From Akkermansia muciniphila (GTDB taxonomy: Bacteria; Verrucomicrobiota; Verrucomicrobiia; Verrucomicrobiales; Akkermansiaceae): DNA of 64,000 nucleotides. The notes beneath the pieces are model-generated. The model searched no databases. It saw only the letters and a list, made by a program, of their open reading frames with translations, and was not told where the DNA came from. The number at the start of each line of letters is the position of its first letter. Positions within the stretch are counted from its first letter, which is position 1. Location of the stretch: assembly GCA_945888515.1 (NCBI GenBank), contig CAMDAD010000006.1, positions 89,672 to 153,671 of the forward strand. Direction: 5' to 3'. Shown here in pieces: positions 18,892-27,064 of this stretch. The position numbers and the translations under genes were made by a program.

Positions 18892-20277
18892 TTATTTTTT
18901 CTGTTTAGACCGAGAGTTTTTCTCAGACTTTTTGACCATGTTGATGGGCTTGTCGTTTTTCATGATAGCACCGGGAGTGCTGCGGCCGTCGTCGATGAGT
19001 TTCTGCATGAGCGTGGTGAGGCGCTTGACGATTTCGGGGTGAGCCTCGGCCACGTTGGTGGCTTCGCTCAGGTCGTTTTGCAGGTGGTAGAGTTCGCGTT
19101 TTTCCGTGCTCGCAAAAATCAATTTCCAAGGACCCTGGCGGAGGGAGAGTGTGCCTTTTGCATCTTGATGGATGATGGAATCGCGCACTGGTGACGTGGC
19201 GGTGCCAAGAAGATGGGGTAGGATACTGAAGCTGTCTTCGCCCGCATTCTCGGGCAGTGTTGCGCCGGTGATCTCTGCCGTGGTAGCGATGAAATCGGTG
19301 AGGCATATCGTGTGATCGCACACGGAACCCGCTTTGATTTTTCCGGGCCATCGGACGAGAAATGGCACGCGATGACCGCCCTCGTAAATTTGAGATTTGG
19401 ATCCGCGCAAGGGCGGATAAGGTCGATCGGCGGCGCCGTTATCGGCACTGACGATGATGAGCGTGTTTTCCGTGAGCTTCTGGCGATCTATCGCTTCCAG
19501 CACCTGACCGAGCATGTAGTCGCCTTGATAGATCCAGTCGCCATAAATGCTTTCTTTTCCCGTGACGCCGCTTTTGCCGATGAACTCCGGCGCGGGAACG
19601 ACAGGCGTGTGTGGTGGGCAGAGCGGCAGATACAGAAAAAAGGGTTTTTCCGTACGCGCGGGATCGTTGAGAAACTCCACTGCTGTTTGAGCGAGGAGTG
19701 GTTGGTTTTCCACTTCCTTGACATGTTGTACGACCTTGTTTTGTTCGATGACCGTGCCGATGTTGCGCGCGTGGGTGAAGCCCTTGAAATAATCGAAGCC
19801 AACGGCGTTCGGGCTGCTGACGAGCGTGGTGCCGACGGGGATGGTGTTCTCGTTGCCCGGTTTGCCATTCCAGTTCATGCCGAGATGCCATTTGCCGATG
19901 CAGGCGGTGTCATAGCCTTGCTGTTTCAACAAGGAGGCAACCGTGACGCGAGTGGGTGCTATGATCGGAGGAGAATAAGTGGTGAGCACACCATACTGTC
20001 CGATACGCGAGGGATAGCGCCCTGTGAGAAGACCGTAGCGGGTGGGTGTACAAACGGACGAAGGTGAGTGAGCGTCGGTGAAACGCATGCCCTCCTTGGC
20101 GACACGATCGATGTTTGGCGTTTTGAACTCGGTGCCATCGCGGTAGCATTTCGGCTGGCCATATCCCATGTCATCGAACAACACAAAAATGATGTTCGGT
20201 TTGGCAGCGGGTAGCTCGGCGGCGCTGAGAGCAGATGCGAATAAAACGAATAACAGGTGAAATGTAGCCAGTTTCAT
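18892..20277 (-). CDS. Sulfatase, exported, with basic C-terminal tail
   Basis: 461 residues with signal peptide (ending SAAE). Active-site parts seen are PNIIFVLFDDMGYGQ, SSVCTPTRYGLLTGRYPSR (C-x-P-x-R), the HTPVVP region and SADNGAADRPY. The tail ends in a strongly basic stretch (KKSEKNSRSKQKK). The start codon overlaps the stop of the upstream sulfatase as ATGA (20274-20277), so the two are translationally coupled. The closest named relatives would be N-acetylgalactosamine-6-sulfatase-like enzymes, but specificity is a guess. Confidence 0.93.
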   Translation of the reverse strand: MKLATFHLLFVLFASALSAAELPAAKPNIIFVLFDDMGYGQPKCYRDGTEFKTPNIDRVAKEGMRFTDAHSPSSVCTPTRYGLLTGRYPSRIGQYGVLTTYSPPIIAPTRVTVASLLKQQGYDTACIGKWHLGMNWNGKPGNENTIPVGTTLVSSPNAVGFDYFKGFTHARNIGTVIEQNKVVQHVKEVENQPLLAQTAVEFLNDPARTEKPFFLYLPLCPPHTPVVPAPEFIGKSGVTGKESIYGDWIYQGDYMLGQVLEAIDRQKLTENTLIIVSADNGAADRPYPPLRGSKSQIYEGGHRVPFLVRWPGKIKAGSVCDHTICLTDFIATTAEITGATLPENAGEDSFSILPHLLGTATSPVRDSIIHQDAKGTLSLRQGPWKLIFASTEKRELYHLQNDLSEATNVAEAHPEIVKRLTTLMQKLIDDGRSTPGAIMKNDKPINMVKKSEKNSRSKQKK

Positions 20278-21665
20278 AGTTGAGGCTTGGGAATCGTTTG
20301 CAGTTTGATGGTGAGTTTTTTGAGGATCTCAGGATGCTTGTTAGAGACGTCGTGCAGTTCTTCAGGGTCGGTTGTGTGATTGTAGAGCTCGGTCTTGCCA
20401 TCGCTCCAGTGGGTGAATCGCCAATCGTGAGTTCGCACACTTTGTCCGTAGAGTTTTTGTCCGCGGGTGACGAGAGTGAAGGCGCACTCTTTGATGGATT
20501 CAGCGGGGTTTTCCAAAATAGGGCGCAGACTTTTGCCGGCGAGTTCGTGCGGTGAGTTGAATCCACAGAAGTCGACGATTGTGGGGTAAAGATCGATAAA
20601 CTCTACCAACGACTGCGTGACCTGCGCGCCCTTCATGCCGGGGGCGGCGATGAGGAGAGGTGCGCGGCAGGAGCGCTCGAAGAGGGTATTTTTATTCCAC
20701 CACTTGCGCTCGCCGGTATGGTAGCCGTGGTCGCCAACGAAGATGACAATCGTTTTGTCCCAGAGTTTATTTTTATCTAACACATCGAGCACGCGTCCGA
20801 GCTGGGCATCCATGAAACTCGTTCCGGCACAGTAAGCGCGGAAGAGCTCCCGCCACTCAGCTTCGGTGAACTTGCCAAATGCTGCGCCGAGCTCGCCGAA
20901 GCCTACGGCCTCTTTACGCACGGGACTGGTGCCTGCAGGATCGTGCCAGGGATCGATCGATTCGAGTGGATAGAGATCGAAGTATTTTTTCGGCGCGATG
21001 AAGGGATCATGCGGCTTCATGAAACCGCAGCCGATAAACCACGGAGTATCGCCCAGTTTCTCGATCATCGCCACGGTGGACGCTGCGATTTGCCCATCGG
21101 GTTGGTCGTCATCGTGGCCCGCTGCCGCGCCCCATTCGCACCACTTCAGCTGCTCGCCGGTGACATTCCGACCGGCGAGCATTTGTTTGCCAACTTTCGT
21201 GGCCTCGTAGGCTTGGGCGCTGTGCCATGATTTTCCGGCATCCATCCACTGTTGCTTTTCTGAGTCATTCTTTCCGCCCAAGTGAAAAATTTTCCCAAAC
21301 GCATGGGATTGCCGGCCGTTGTTTTTGCAGAGCTGCGGCAGGGTGATGAGATCGGGCCGCTTCTGGCGAAAGAACGTATTGTTCTCGACGACGCCCGTTT
21401 GCTCTGGCCGCAGACCTGTGAGCAGCGAGGTACGACTGGCATTGCAGACGGGATATTGCACATAGGCTCGCTCGAAGCTGGTGCCACGTGTGCGGAGCCG
21501 ATCGAGGTTCGGCGTCTTAACGACATTCCGGTCAAACGCACCGCCAAAGTCGCGAAAGTCATCGGCCATGATGAGGAGAACATTGATTCGTTCCGCGGAA
21601 TGCAGTCGAGCGAGCGGCAGCAAAAAAACGAGGAGGATCAGTGGGTATCGAACGAGTTTTTTCAT
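20274..21665 (-). CDS. Sulfatase, iduronate-2-sulfatase-like, exported
   Basis: 463 residues with signal peptide (ending LHSAE). INVLLIMADDFRDFGGAF and PVCNASRTSLLTGLRPEQTG contain the formylglycine Cys, here in C-x-A-x-R form as in iduronate-2-sulfatases. MKPHDPFIAPKKY and VGDHGYHTGERKWWNK are typical for that group. It is the first gene of the three-sulfatase series and lies back to back with lexA, with about 100 bp between starts. It would act on sulfated uronic acids, fitting glycosaminoglycan or algal polysaccharide use; the substrate is inferred. Confidence 0.92.
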   Translation of the reverse strand: MKKLVRYPLILLVFLLPLARLHSAERINVLLIMADDFRDFGGAFDRNVVKTPNLDRLRTRGTSFERAYVQYPVCNASRTSLLTGLRPEQTGVVENNTFFRQKRPDLITLPQLCKNNGRQSHAFGKIFHLGGKNDSEKQQWMDAGKSWHSAQAYEATKVGKQMLAGRNVTGEQLKWCEWGAAAGHDDDQPDGQIAASTVAMIEKLGDTPWFIGCGFMKPHDPFIAPKKYFDLYPLESIDPWHDPAGTSPVRKEAVGFGELGAAFGKFTEAEWRELFRAYCAGTSFMDAQLGRVLDVLDKNKLWDKTIVIFVGDHGYHTGERKWWNKNTLFERSCRAPLLIAAPGMKGAQVTQSLVEFIDLYPTIVDFCGFNSPHELAGKSLRPILENPAESIKECAFTLVTRGQKLYGQSVRTHDWRFTHWSDGKTELYNHTTDPEELHDVSNKHPEILKKLTIKLQTIPKPQL

Positions 21666-21742
21666 CAGTCATGTGTGCTTGTAGCCAACGGTCGAACATT
21701 ATTTTCATATTTTTTCTTGTCAGGACAGTTAAAATACGATTT

Positions 21743-21756
21743 TGTTCTCTCGAACA
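21743..21756. promoter_or_regulatory. LexA box (TGTTC-N4-GAACA) in front of lexA
   Basis: Perfect 14-bp palindrome TGTTC-TCTC-GAACA, ending 11 bp before the lexA ATG at 21768. Autoregulation by a binding site in its own promoter is standard for LexA. From memory, Verrucomicrobia LexA recognises this same spacing of half-sites. The divergent sulfatase start at 21665 is about 80 bp away and could also be affected. Confidence 0.8.
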
Positions 21757-21767
21757 CTGTTCATCAG

Positions 21768-22385
21768 ATGAGCTCGATCAACCTAACCACACGCCAGCAA
21801 GAGATCCTTGAGTATCTCAAATCGTCGCAGCGCAAGACCGGCATCATGCCCTCAACGCGGGAACTCCAGCATTATTTTGGCTTCGCAAGTCAGACAGCGG
21901 CGATGAGCCACTTGCGCGCTTTGGAAAAAAAAGGTGCCATCCAACGCTTGCCGGGCAAGGCTAGGGCGGTGGCATTTCCAGATGAACTCGATCGCGAGGA
22001 AATTATCGATATCCCGATCTATGGTCGCATCGCGGCTGGTTACGGTGATGACACTTCGCCAGAAAAAGAAGGATGCCTATCGATCGATATCCGCTCTCTG
22101 GGCATTCAGCGCTCGGCTCGGACCTTTGCCCTGAAAGTGCGTGGGGAATCGATGGTGGACGCGCATATTTGCGATGGCGATGTCGTCATTATGGAGTTCC
22201 GTGAACCGCGCAATGGCGATGTCGTCGCGGCCCTGATCGACGGCGAAACCACCCTGAAGCGCTACGTTGTGGAAAACGGCAAGCCATTCCTCCATGCCGA
22301 AAACAAAAATTTCCCGGATCTGATTCCCGCACGGGAGTTGATCGTGCAGGGCGTCTTGGTGGCTCTGTTACGGCAGGCTGCCTAG
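21768..22385 (+). CDS. lexA: LexA repressor
   Basis: 205 residues from ATG 21768. An N-terminal winged helix (TTRQQEILEYLKSS, then MPSTRELQHYFGFAS) is followed by the S24 self-cleavage domain: cleavage site Ala90-Gly91 in GRIAAGYG, nucleophile Ser128 in GESMVDAHICDGD and Lys165-region base in TTLKRY. It represses SOS genes until RecA-stimulated autocleavage. A palindromic box sits right before the start. The frame is open a long way upstream but only the LexA part is homologous. Confidence 0.95.
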   Translation: MSSINLTTRQQEILEYLKSSQRKTGIMPSTRELQHYFGFASQTAAMSHLRALEKKGAIQRLPGKARAVAFPDELDREEIIDIPIYGRIAAGYGDDTSPEKEGCLSIDIRSLGIQRSARTFALKVRGESMVDAHICDGDVVIMEFREPRNGDVVAALIDGETTLKRYVVENGKPFLHAENKNFPDLIPARELIVQGVLVALLRQAA

Positions 22386-22581
22386 AAATAAACGCCGTAT
22401 TTCATCATTGCATGACGATGATGGAGCCGACGTAATCGTAGATTTCTTTTCGCACCTGTTGGTAAGAGCGAGGCTTGGTTACGGGCGATTTTTTGCTGAT
22501 GCCACCTCTTCTGTGTCTAGACTCACGCCAAAGGGACTGCCAAAGGTTTCCCGCAAAAAGCTATGATCGGGACACAAAAAA
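22386..22581. other. Intergenic, nothing recognised
   Basis: No coding pattern is seen in this ~200 bp after lexA. A weak inverted repeat (CATCAT near 22402 and GATGATG near 22416) lacks a T-run and is not called a terminator. Confidence 0.5.
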
Positions 22582-22610
22582 GCAGACCTCCCCGTGTCGG
22601 GAAGGTCTGC
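22582..22610 (-). terminator. Rho-independent terminator of small lipoprotein gene
   Basis: 13-bp inverted repeat with one mismatch (GCAGACCTCCCCG and partner), tiny loop, followed on the minus strand by six T. It lies 16 bp after the stop of the 52-residue lipoprotein gene. Confidence 0.88.
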
Positions 22611-22625
22611 GTTTCGGAGAAACCA

Positions 22626-22784
22626 TTATTTCTCGTAGCTCACTACAGGAGCGGCGGGGAACTCGCGGAACTTAGGCAAGCGTTTCAAGCCGGGAGCTTT
22701 GGAGTCGCTAGTGCAGCAAATGCAGCAGGAACTGGAGATCATGGCGGTAGCTGCCAAGGCGATGAATGTCAGGGTGCGGATCAT
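22626..22784 (-). CDS. Small lipoprotein, 52 residues
   Basis: Read from ATG 22784. The signal MIRTLTFIALAATAM leads to ISSSCCICC with a lipobox-type Cys; four Cys cluster around residues 20-24. The mature peptide is about 30 residues, basic, ending FPAAPVVSYEK. A strong terminator follows at once, which supports a real gene. Function unknown. A second, even smaller lipoprotein gene lies 38 bp upstream on the same strand. Confidence 0.7.
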   Translation of the reverse strand: MIRTLTFIALAATAMISSSCCICCTSDSKAPGLKRLPKFREFPAAPVVSYEK

Positions 22785-22822
22785 GTTGGTAGTGTTTTTT
22801 GGTTAGTGAACAAAAGGGAAGA

Positions 22823-22945
22823 TTAGGCTTTGGGGGCTTGGTATGTGGGCTGAGGCGGAGCTTCCACCGATTTGCTCGCACAACAGGATGTCAATACTCC
22901 CAAAGGGAAGAGCGCGACAAGTAAGAGTAAGAGCAATTTCCTCAT
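22823..22945 (-). CDS. Tiny lipoprotein, 40 residues
   Basis: Read from ATG 22945. MRKLLLLLLVALFPLG forms the signal and LTSCCASKS the lipobox; the mature part is only about 20 residues, Pro-rich (APPQPTYQAPK). Both the double-Cys lipobox and the Pro/Tyr tail resemble the neighbour at 22626-22784, so the pair is probably related and co-transcribed. Function unknown. Confidence 0.6.
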   Translation of the reverse strand: MRKLLLLLLVALFPLGVLTSCCASKSVEAPPQPTYQAPKA

Positions 22946-23335
22946 GATAACAATTTCACCCGCAACGGGCTGAACGAAAAACTAGCCATCTCGCGGTGCA
23001 GTGCAAGGCAAAAAACAACAAGCTGCTGGAAAAGTGAGAAACGACCGTTTCATCGAGAAGGAAAATCGAGGAGTCCCCGATCGCTCGCCTGTAACACTTG
23101 ACCCATTCGGACCGAAAGCGAGGCCAATGTCCACGTTACCCTTCCGATGAGCGGCCTCATCGGTCATCTGACCGCATCAGTCTGCGCCCATTCCCTAAGC
23201 ATTCTTTCCGCATGGGACTTACGATGGTTTCCGTCATCGTGCGCGTGAAACAATCCCACGATTGCGCCTGCGCGCGATGGCCATGCCGGAGTTTCTCATT
23301 GCCCTGCTGTGGGCTGAGGCCTACTTTGTCCCATC
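22946..23335. other. 390-bp intergenic, nothing recognised
   Basis: Open frames here have no coding character, and I see no RNA gene or strong terminator. It must contain the promoters for the divergent lipoprotein and oxidoreductase genes. Confidence 0.5.
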
Positions 23336-24421
23336 ATGCAACGCAGACCATTTCTCCAAACATTGTGCGGAGCATCGCTCGCCACCGCTTTTGCACCAGC
23401 GCAGGAAACTCCGAAAAAACTCGGCTGGGCTCTCGTCGGGCTCGGCTCTTTAAGCACCAACCAAATCGCTCCGGCTTTGGCCAAAACAACGAACGCGCGT
23501 CTCGCCGGAGTCGTGACGGGAAGCCCCGAAAAAGGCAGGCAGTGGAGCGAAACACATGGCTTCGATGCCAGCCATATTTACAGCTATGAAAACTTTGATC
23601 GGATCATCGATGACGCCGACGTCGATGTCGTGTATGTCGTCTTGCCGAACTCGATGCATCGTGAATACGTCGAGCGCGCCGCGAAAGCGGGTAAGCATGT
23701 GTTTTGCGAAAAGCCGATGGCGAACACCCCCGACGATTGCCGCAAGATGATCGAAGCGTGCACTGCAGCCAAAAAAATGTTAGGAGTGGGTTATCGTTGT
23801 CAGTTCGAGCCCCATCATCGCGAGGCGATGCGCCTAGCGAAAGAAAAAGTATTTGGTGAAGTGATGCACATCCAAGCCAATTTCGGATTCCAGATCGGTA
23901 ACCCGAAGCAATGGCGACTGCGAAAAGCCCTCGCGGGCGGCGGGGCCTTGATGGATGTCGGCATTTATGCCCTGCAAGCGTGCCGCTATCTCATGGGCGA
24001 GGAGCCAGTCGAGGTGTCGGCGATCGAGACAAAAACGGATCCCGTCAAATTTGCTGAGGTTGATGAAACGATCAATTGGCAGATGAAGTTTGCTTCAGGA
24101 CGCAGCGCGCAGTGCACTACCACGTACCTTTTCAACGGCTACAACGATTTTACGGCCGTTTGTCAACGTGGCAAATTCGGGTTGGAACCAGCATTCGGAT
24201 ATTCCGGCTTGAAATTGTTTTGCAGCGGTGGAAAAAACCATCTCGACATCCCAAACGTAGATCATTTCCAGTTAGAAATCGAGGCCTTTTCCCAAGCCAT
24301 CATCGAGGGCAAAGAGTTCACTCCCTCGGGTGAAGAAGGCCTACGTGACTTACTAGTCATTGACGCCATCTATCGCTCGATTCACAGTGGAAAAGTAGAA
24401 AAAGTAGCTACATTGTCATAA
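23336..24421 (+). CDS. Gfo/Idh/MocA oxidoreductase, exported (glucose-fructose oxidoreductase-like)
   Basis: 361 residues. A leader with QRRPFLQTLCGASLATAFA looks like a Tat signal, as in periplasmic glucose-fructose oxidoreductase, which is exported folded with tightly bound NADP. The Rossmann motif is WALVGLGSLST, the catalytic EKP motif is VFCEKPMANT, and GGGALMDVGIYALQ with Asp/Tyr/His-type residues follows. The enzyme would oxidise or reduce sugars. It lies near the xylanase and sulfatases, consistent with sugar catabolism. Confidence 0.9.
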   Translation: MQRRPFLQTLCGASLATAFAPAQETPKKLGWALVGLGSLSTNQIAPALAKTTNARLAGVVTGSPEKGRQWSETHGFDASHIYSYENFDRIIDDADVDVVYVVLPNSMHREYVERAAKAGKHVFCEKPMANTPDDCRKMIEACTAAKKMLGVGYRCQFEPHHREAMRLAKEKVFGEVMHIQANFGFQIGNPKQWRLRKALAGGGALMDVGIYALQACRYLMGEEPVEVSAIETKTDPVKFAEVDETINWQMKFASGRSAQCTTTYLFNGYNDFTAVCQRGKFGLEPAFGYSGLKLFCSGGKNHLDIPNVDHFQLEIEAFSQAIIEGKEFTPSGEEGLRDLLVIDAIYRSIHSGKVEKVATLS

Positions 24422-24527
24422 AACGATGATTCGCTTTTTACGACTTATGTGTCTATGTCGAATAAACTGATCGCATCATGAAATGACGACGCATTCCGTG
24501 ACATGACCGTCGTAACTTGTGATACAT

Positions 24528-25685
24528 TTATTTCTTGGCGAGCGCCGCGGTGATGGTGTGGAAGGCTGGTTTGGGCTTGGCCTCGCGGTCGAAGAGAAGT
24601 CCGTGGTTGACTCGCACCCATGGCCATTGATTCAGCCAGCTGTGTCGGTCGCTGATGCCCCAGACCGTAACGCGATCCATGTGCTTGCGGTTGGCCAATA
24701 CGGCATCCATCACTTCGCGATAGACCGCTGCCTGCTTGGCAAGAATTTCCTCAGGGCAACCATTCGCGTAGGGGTCTTGCTGGTTCGCTTTCTCGCGGGT
24801 TTTTGGGTTCCAATGCAGAGCGCGCGGAATGACATCGACGTCGAGCTCGGTCAGCGCGCATCGAAATCCTTCCGCCGCAAACTGCTGGATCATGTTGTCG
24901 AGGTTAGCGGCGGCTTTATCACCGAGTTCGAGGTGGCTTTGGCTGCCTACGACATCGACCTTACAGCCCTTGTCGCGCAACTTGCGCACAAAAGCGAGAA
25001 TGGCCTTGAGACGATCGGGACGTTCGACTGCAAAATCATTGTAGGTGAGCTTTGCCTTCGGATCGATTTCAGCCGCCATTTTGAAGAGTCGCTCTGGGTA
25101 ATCGGCTCCCAAGATTCGCGTGAGGTCTGTCTCGCGATAGCCAGGCGCGGGGACTTCGATGAACTCATTGAGCACGTCCCATGAATCCATGCGCCCCGCA
25201 TAGCGCCCGAGAAGTTTTTGTGCATGCTCTTCGATTCGTTTCCAAACGAGCTTGGTATCTGCTTCTTTTTCGCCGTCCTTAAAAAGCCAGGCAGGGTAGT
25301 TTCCATCGCGGTTGAAAAGGAGCGTGTGTCCCACAACTTTCTGCTGATGTTTGGTGGCGAAATCGACCAGTCGATCCGCCGCTTCGAAACGGTAAACACC
25401 TTCTTTGGGGCAGAGATATTGCCACTTCATGCAGTTCTCGGGAGTAACGCTATCGAACTGGGTGGTGAGAATGTTCATCTCCTCAGGAGTGTAGAGCGTA
25501 TCGAATTTCGTCTGCACGGAGGTTCCCATCAAGGGCCTGCCCTCAGCGAGTATGCGCAGCGAGGCATGCGTGGTCTCTTGCGCTGAAGATCGATGTGAAG
25601 TGAGCAGGAAAGCGCTTGCGGAAGCTCCACAGAGAAAACTCCTGCGGGTGAGTGGACGGGAAACAGGTAGGTTGTTGTCTTTCAT
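24528..25685 (-). CDS. Endo-1,4-beta-xylanase, GH10 family, exported
   Basis: 385 residues. A Tat-type leader (TRRSFLCGASASAFLL) precedes a single GH10 barrel. Seen motifs are SVTPENCMKWQ, VVGHTLLFN (GH10 enzymes usually have H-L-V-W), acid/base Glu in WDVLNEFIE, a substrate-strand SQSHLEL, the nucleophile Glu in ALTELDVDV and VWGISDRHSWL. It hydrolyses xylan backbones outside the cytoplasm. There is no carbohydrate-binding module. Stands between an oxidoreductase and a hypothetical operon. Confidence 0.95.
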   Translation of the reverse strand: MKDNNLPVSRPLTRRSFLCGASASAFLLTSHRSSAQETTHASLRILAEGRPLMGTSVQTKFDTLYTPEEMNILTTQFDSVTPENCMKWQYLCPKEGVYRFEAADRLVDFATKHQQKVVGHTLLFNRDGNYPAWLFKDGEKEADTKLVWKRIEEHAQKLLGRYAGRMDSWDVLNEFIEVPAPGYRETDLTRILGADYPERLFKMAAEIDPKAKLTYNDFAVERPDRLKAILAFVRKLRDKGCKVDVVGSQSHLELGDKAAANLDNMIQQFAAEGFRCALTELDVDVIPRALHWNPKTREKANQQDPYANGCPEEILAKQAAVYREVMDAVLANRKHMDRVTVWGISDRHSWLNQWPWVRVNHGLLFDREAKPKPAFHTITAALAKK

Positions 25686-25828
25686 AAAGTTGATAGAGGA
25701 TAGCTGACCACTTGCTACGCATCAGCACAGATCCACTGAGATCGCCGAGGACAATTCCTCTAAAGATTGGCGGCGGAAGCAAGAATAGATCGTCATTTTT
25801 ACGTGCGATAAAAACGTTTCTTCCGAAG

Positions 25829-27061
25829 TCATTCCTTGATCCCATGTTCGCGGGCGAAGGCCTCGACTACTTCTCTGTTGTTATCATAGAATGCTTCGCC
25901 TTTTTTCATACCTTGATAAATCGTTTGCAGCGCCTTGGTGCGGTCGGGGCCCTGCGGGATGGTCTCAATCCACTTCATCGCGTTCTCAGGATCATAGGGG
26001 TAGGCCTTGGCGGCGTAGGCACTGGCGACTGCTGATTTCTCCGGACTGCTGGGCGCGTAATTCAGCCATTGGCCGACGGCGAGGTAGTCTTTCTCTGTCC
26101 AGCGAGTGGCGAGCTCGAAGGCGCGCTCCTTGGAAACCTCATCAGGTATGCCAGTTTTCGCGAGCCAATCGAGCCACTGGCCTGTTTCGCCGACCCGCAC
26201 TTTCTTTTCCATGTTCTTGGTGGCGGCGACAAGTTCCTCGTTGGATAAATTTGCGGATTGGAGCAATTCGTTCGCTTCAACGAACGTGACCTTTGCGTCG
26301 GGACGGTCGAAGAGGAGATCGCTCATCTTGCCTTGCACAAGTTCCCGTTGTTCCGGGGTCGAGGCGAAGGCTCTCATCTCTTCGAACAACTCGGCTCGAC
26401 CGAGAGGGTTATCCCCATAGTATTGCAACGTTTCTCCGATGTATTTGGTTTGGAATTCTGGCGATGCCTCCGCAAGGCATTGGAATGCAAGCGGGAGATC
26501 TTTTTGCTGGCAACAATAGTACATGAGAAACTTGAACGGATCATAAATCACTCTCTCGGGCATGGATTGATCGCTGATGCTAAAAAGTTCGGGATTCTTG
26601 CTCATCATTCCGGCCATCTCGACCGGGTATTTCTTGATGAAAACATTCATGACATACTCGTTCACATCACTTTTCATCCCCGAGTTCACCTCGGGCATGC
26701 TGTTGAATTCGTCCATAAATTCTTTGATCGCTATGGGGTCAAGTTCTTCCAAGCGACTTTTGATGATCTCTCGCAGAGCGGCGAGTTCTTCCGCGGATGC
26801 ACCGCCTTCCTTGCGCAAGAAAGCAACATAATCGCTTGCGAGGACTTTCACTTTTTTCTTCCTGCCGAGATCTGCTTTGCCCTGCGCTACACGAAGAGAA
26901 GCGGCTTTTGACACGGAGGTAGTCTCGATGGGGAGCGCCGACGCTTCTTTTGCGAGTTGGGCATTGGTCTTCTTTTGGAGAGAGAGTGCTTTGCTTTCCC
27001 GCCAACCCAGAAGAGCGGCGATCATGCAGATTACAGCACAAATAATGAGGGATCGCTTCAT
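25829..27061 (-). CDS. Signal-anchored alpha-helical protein, unknown function
   Basis: 410 residues. An N-terminal hydrophobic helix (SLIICAVICMIAALLGW) anchors or exports it. The rest is predicted all alpha: ELATRWTEKDYLAVGQWL and AAKAYPYDPENAMKWIETI resemble repeat units in which a Trp ends a helix, as in TPR/HEAT-like solenoids. Proteins of this kind form large expanded families in Verrucomicrobia. It follows the upstream 446-residue gene by only 3 bp, so they are one transcription unit. Confidence 0.75.
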   Translation of the reverse strand: MKRSLIICAVICMIAALLGWRESKALSLQKKTNAQLAKEASALPIETTSVSKAASLRVAQGKADLGRKKKVKVLASDYVAFLRKEGGASAEELAALREIIKSRLEELDPIAIKEFMDEFNSMPEVNSGMKSDVNEYVMNVFIKKYPVEMAGMMSKNPELFSISDQSMPERVIYDPFKFLMYYCCQQKDLPLAFQCLAEASPEFQTKYIGETLQYYGDNPLGRAELFEEMRAFASTPEQRELVQGKMSDLLFDRPDAKVTFVEANELLQSANLSNEELVAATKNMEKKVRVGETGQWLDWLAKTGIPDEVSKERAFELATRWTEKDYLAVGQWLNYAPSSPEKSAVASAYAAKAYPYDPENAMKWIETIPQGPDRTKALQTIYQGMKKGEAFYDNNREVVEAFAREHGIKE

Positions 27062-27064
27062 GCT

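Noticed and set aside
21282..21767. Long upstream extension of lexA
   Set aside because: It runs antisense through the sulfatase start; LexA homology begins at 21768.
23098..23589. Open frame before the Gfo/Idh/MocA gene
   Set aside because: No coding character and it overlaps the start of the real gene in another frame.
24519..25184. Plus-strand open frame opposite the GH10 xylanase
   Set aside because: Overlaps a clearly coding gene and has no recognisable motif.
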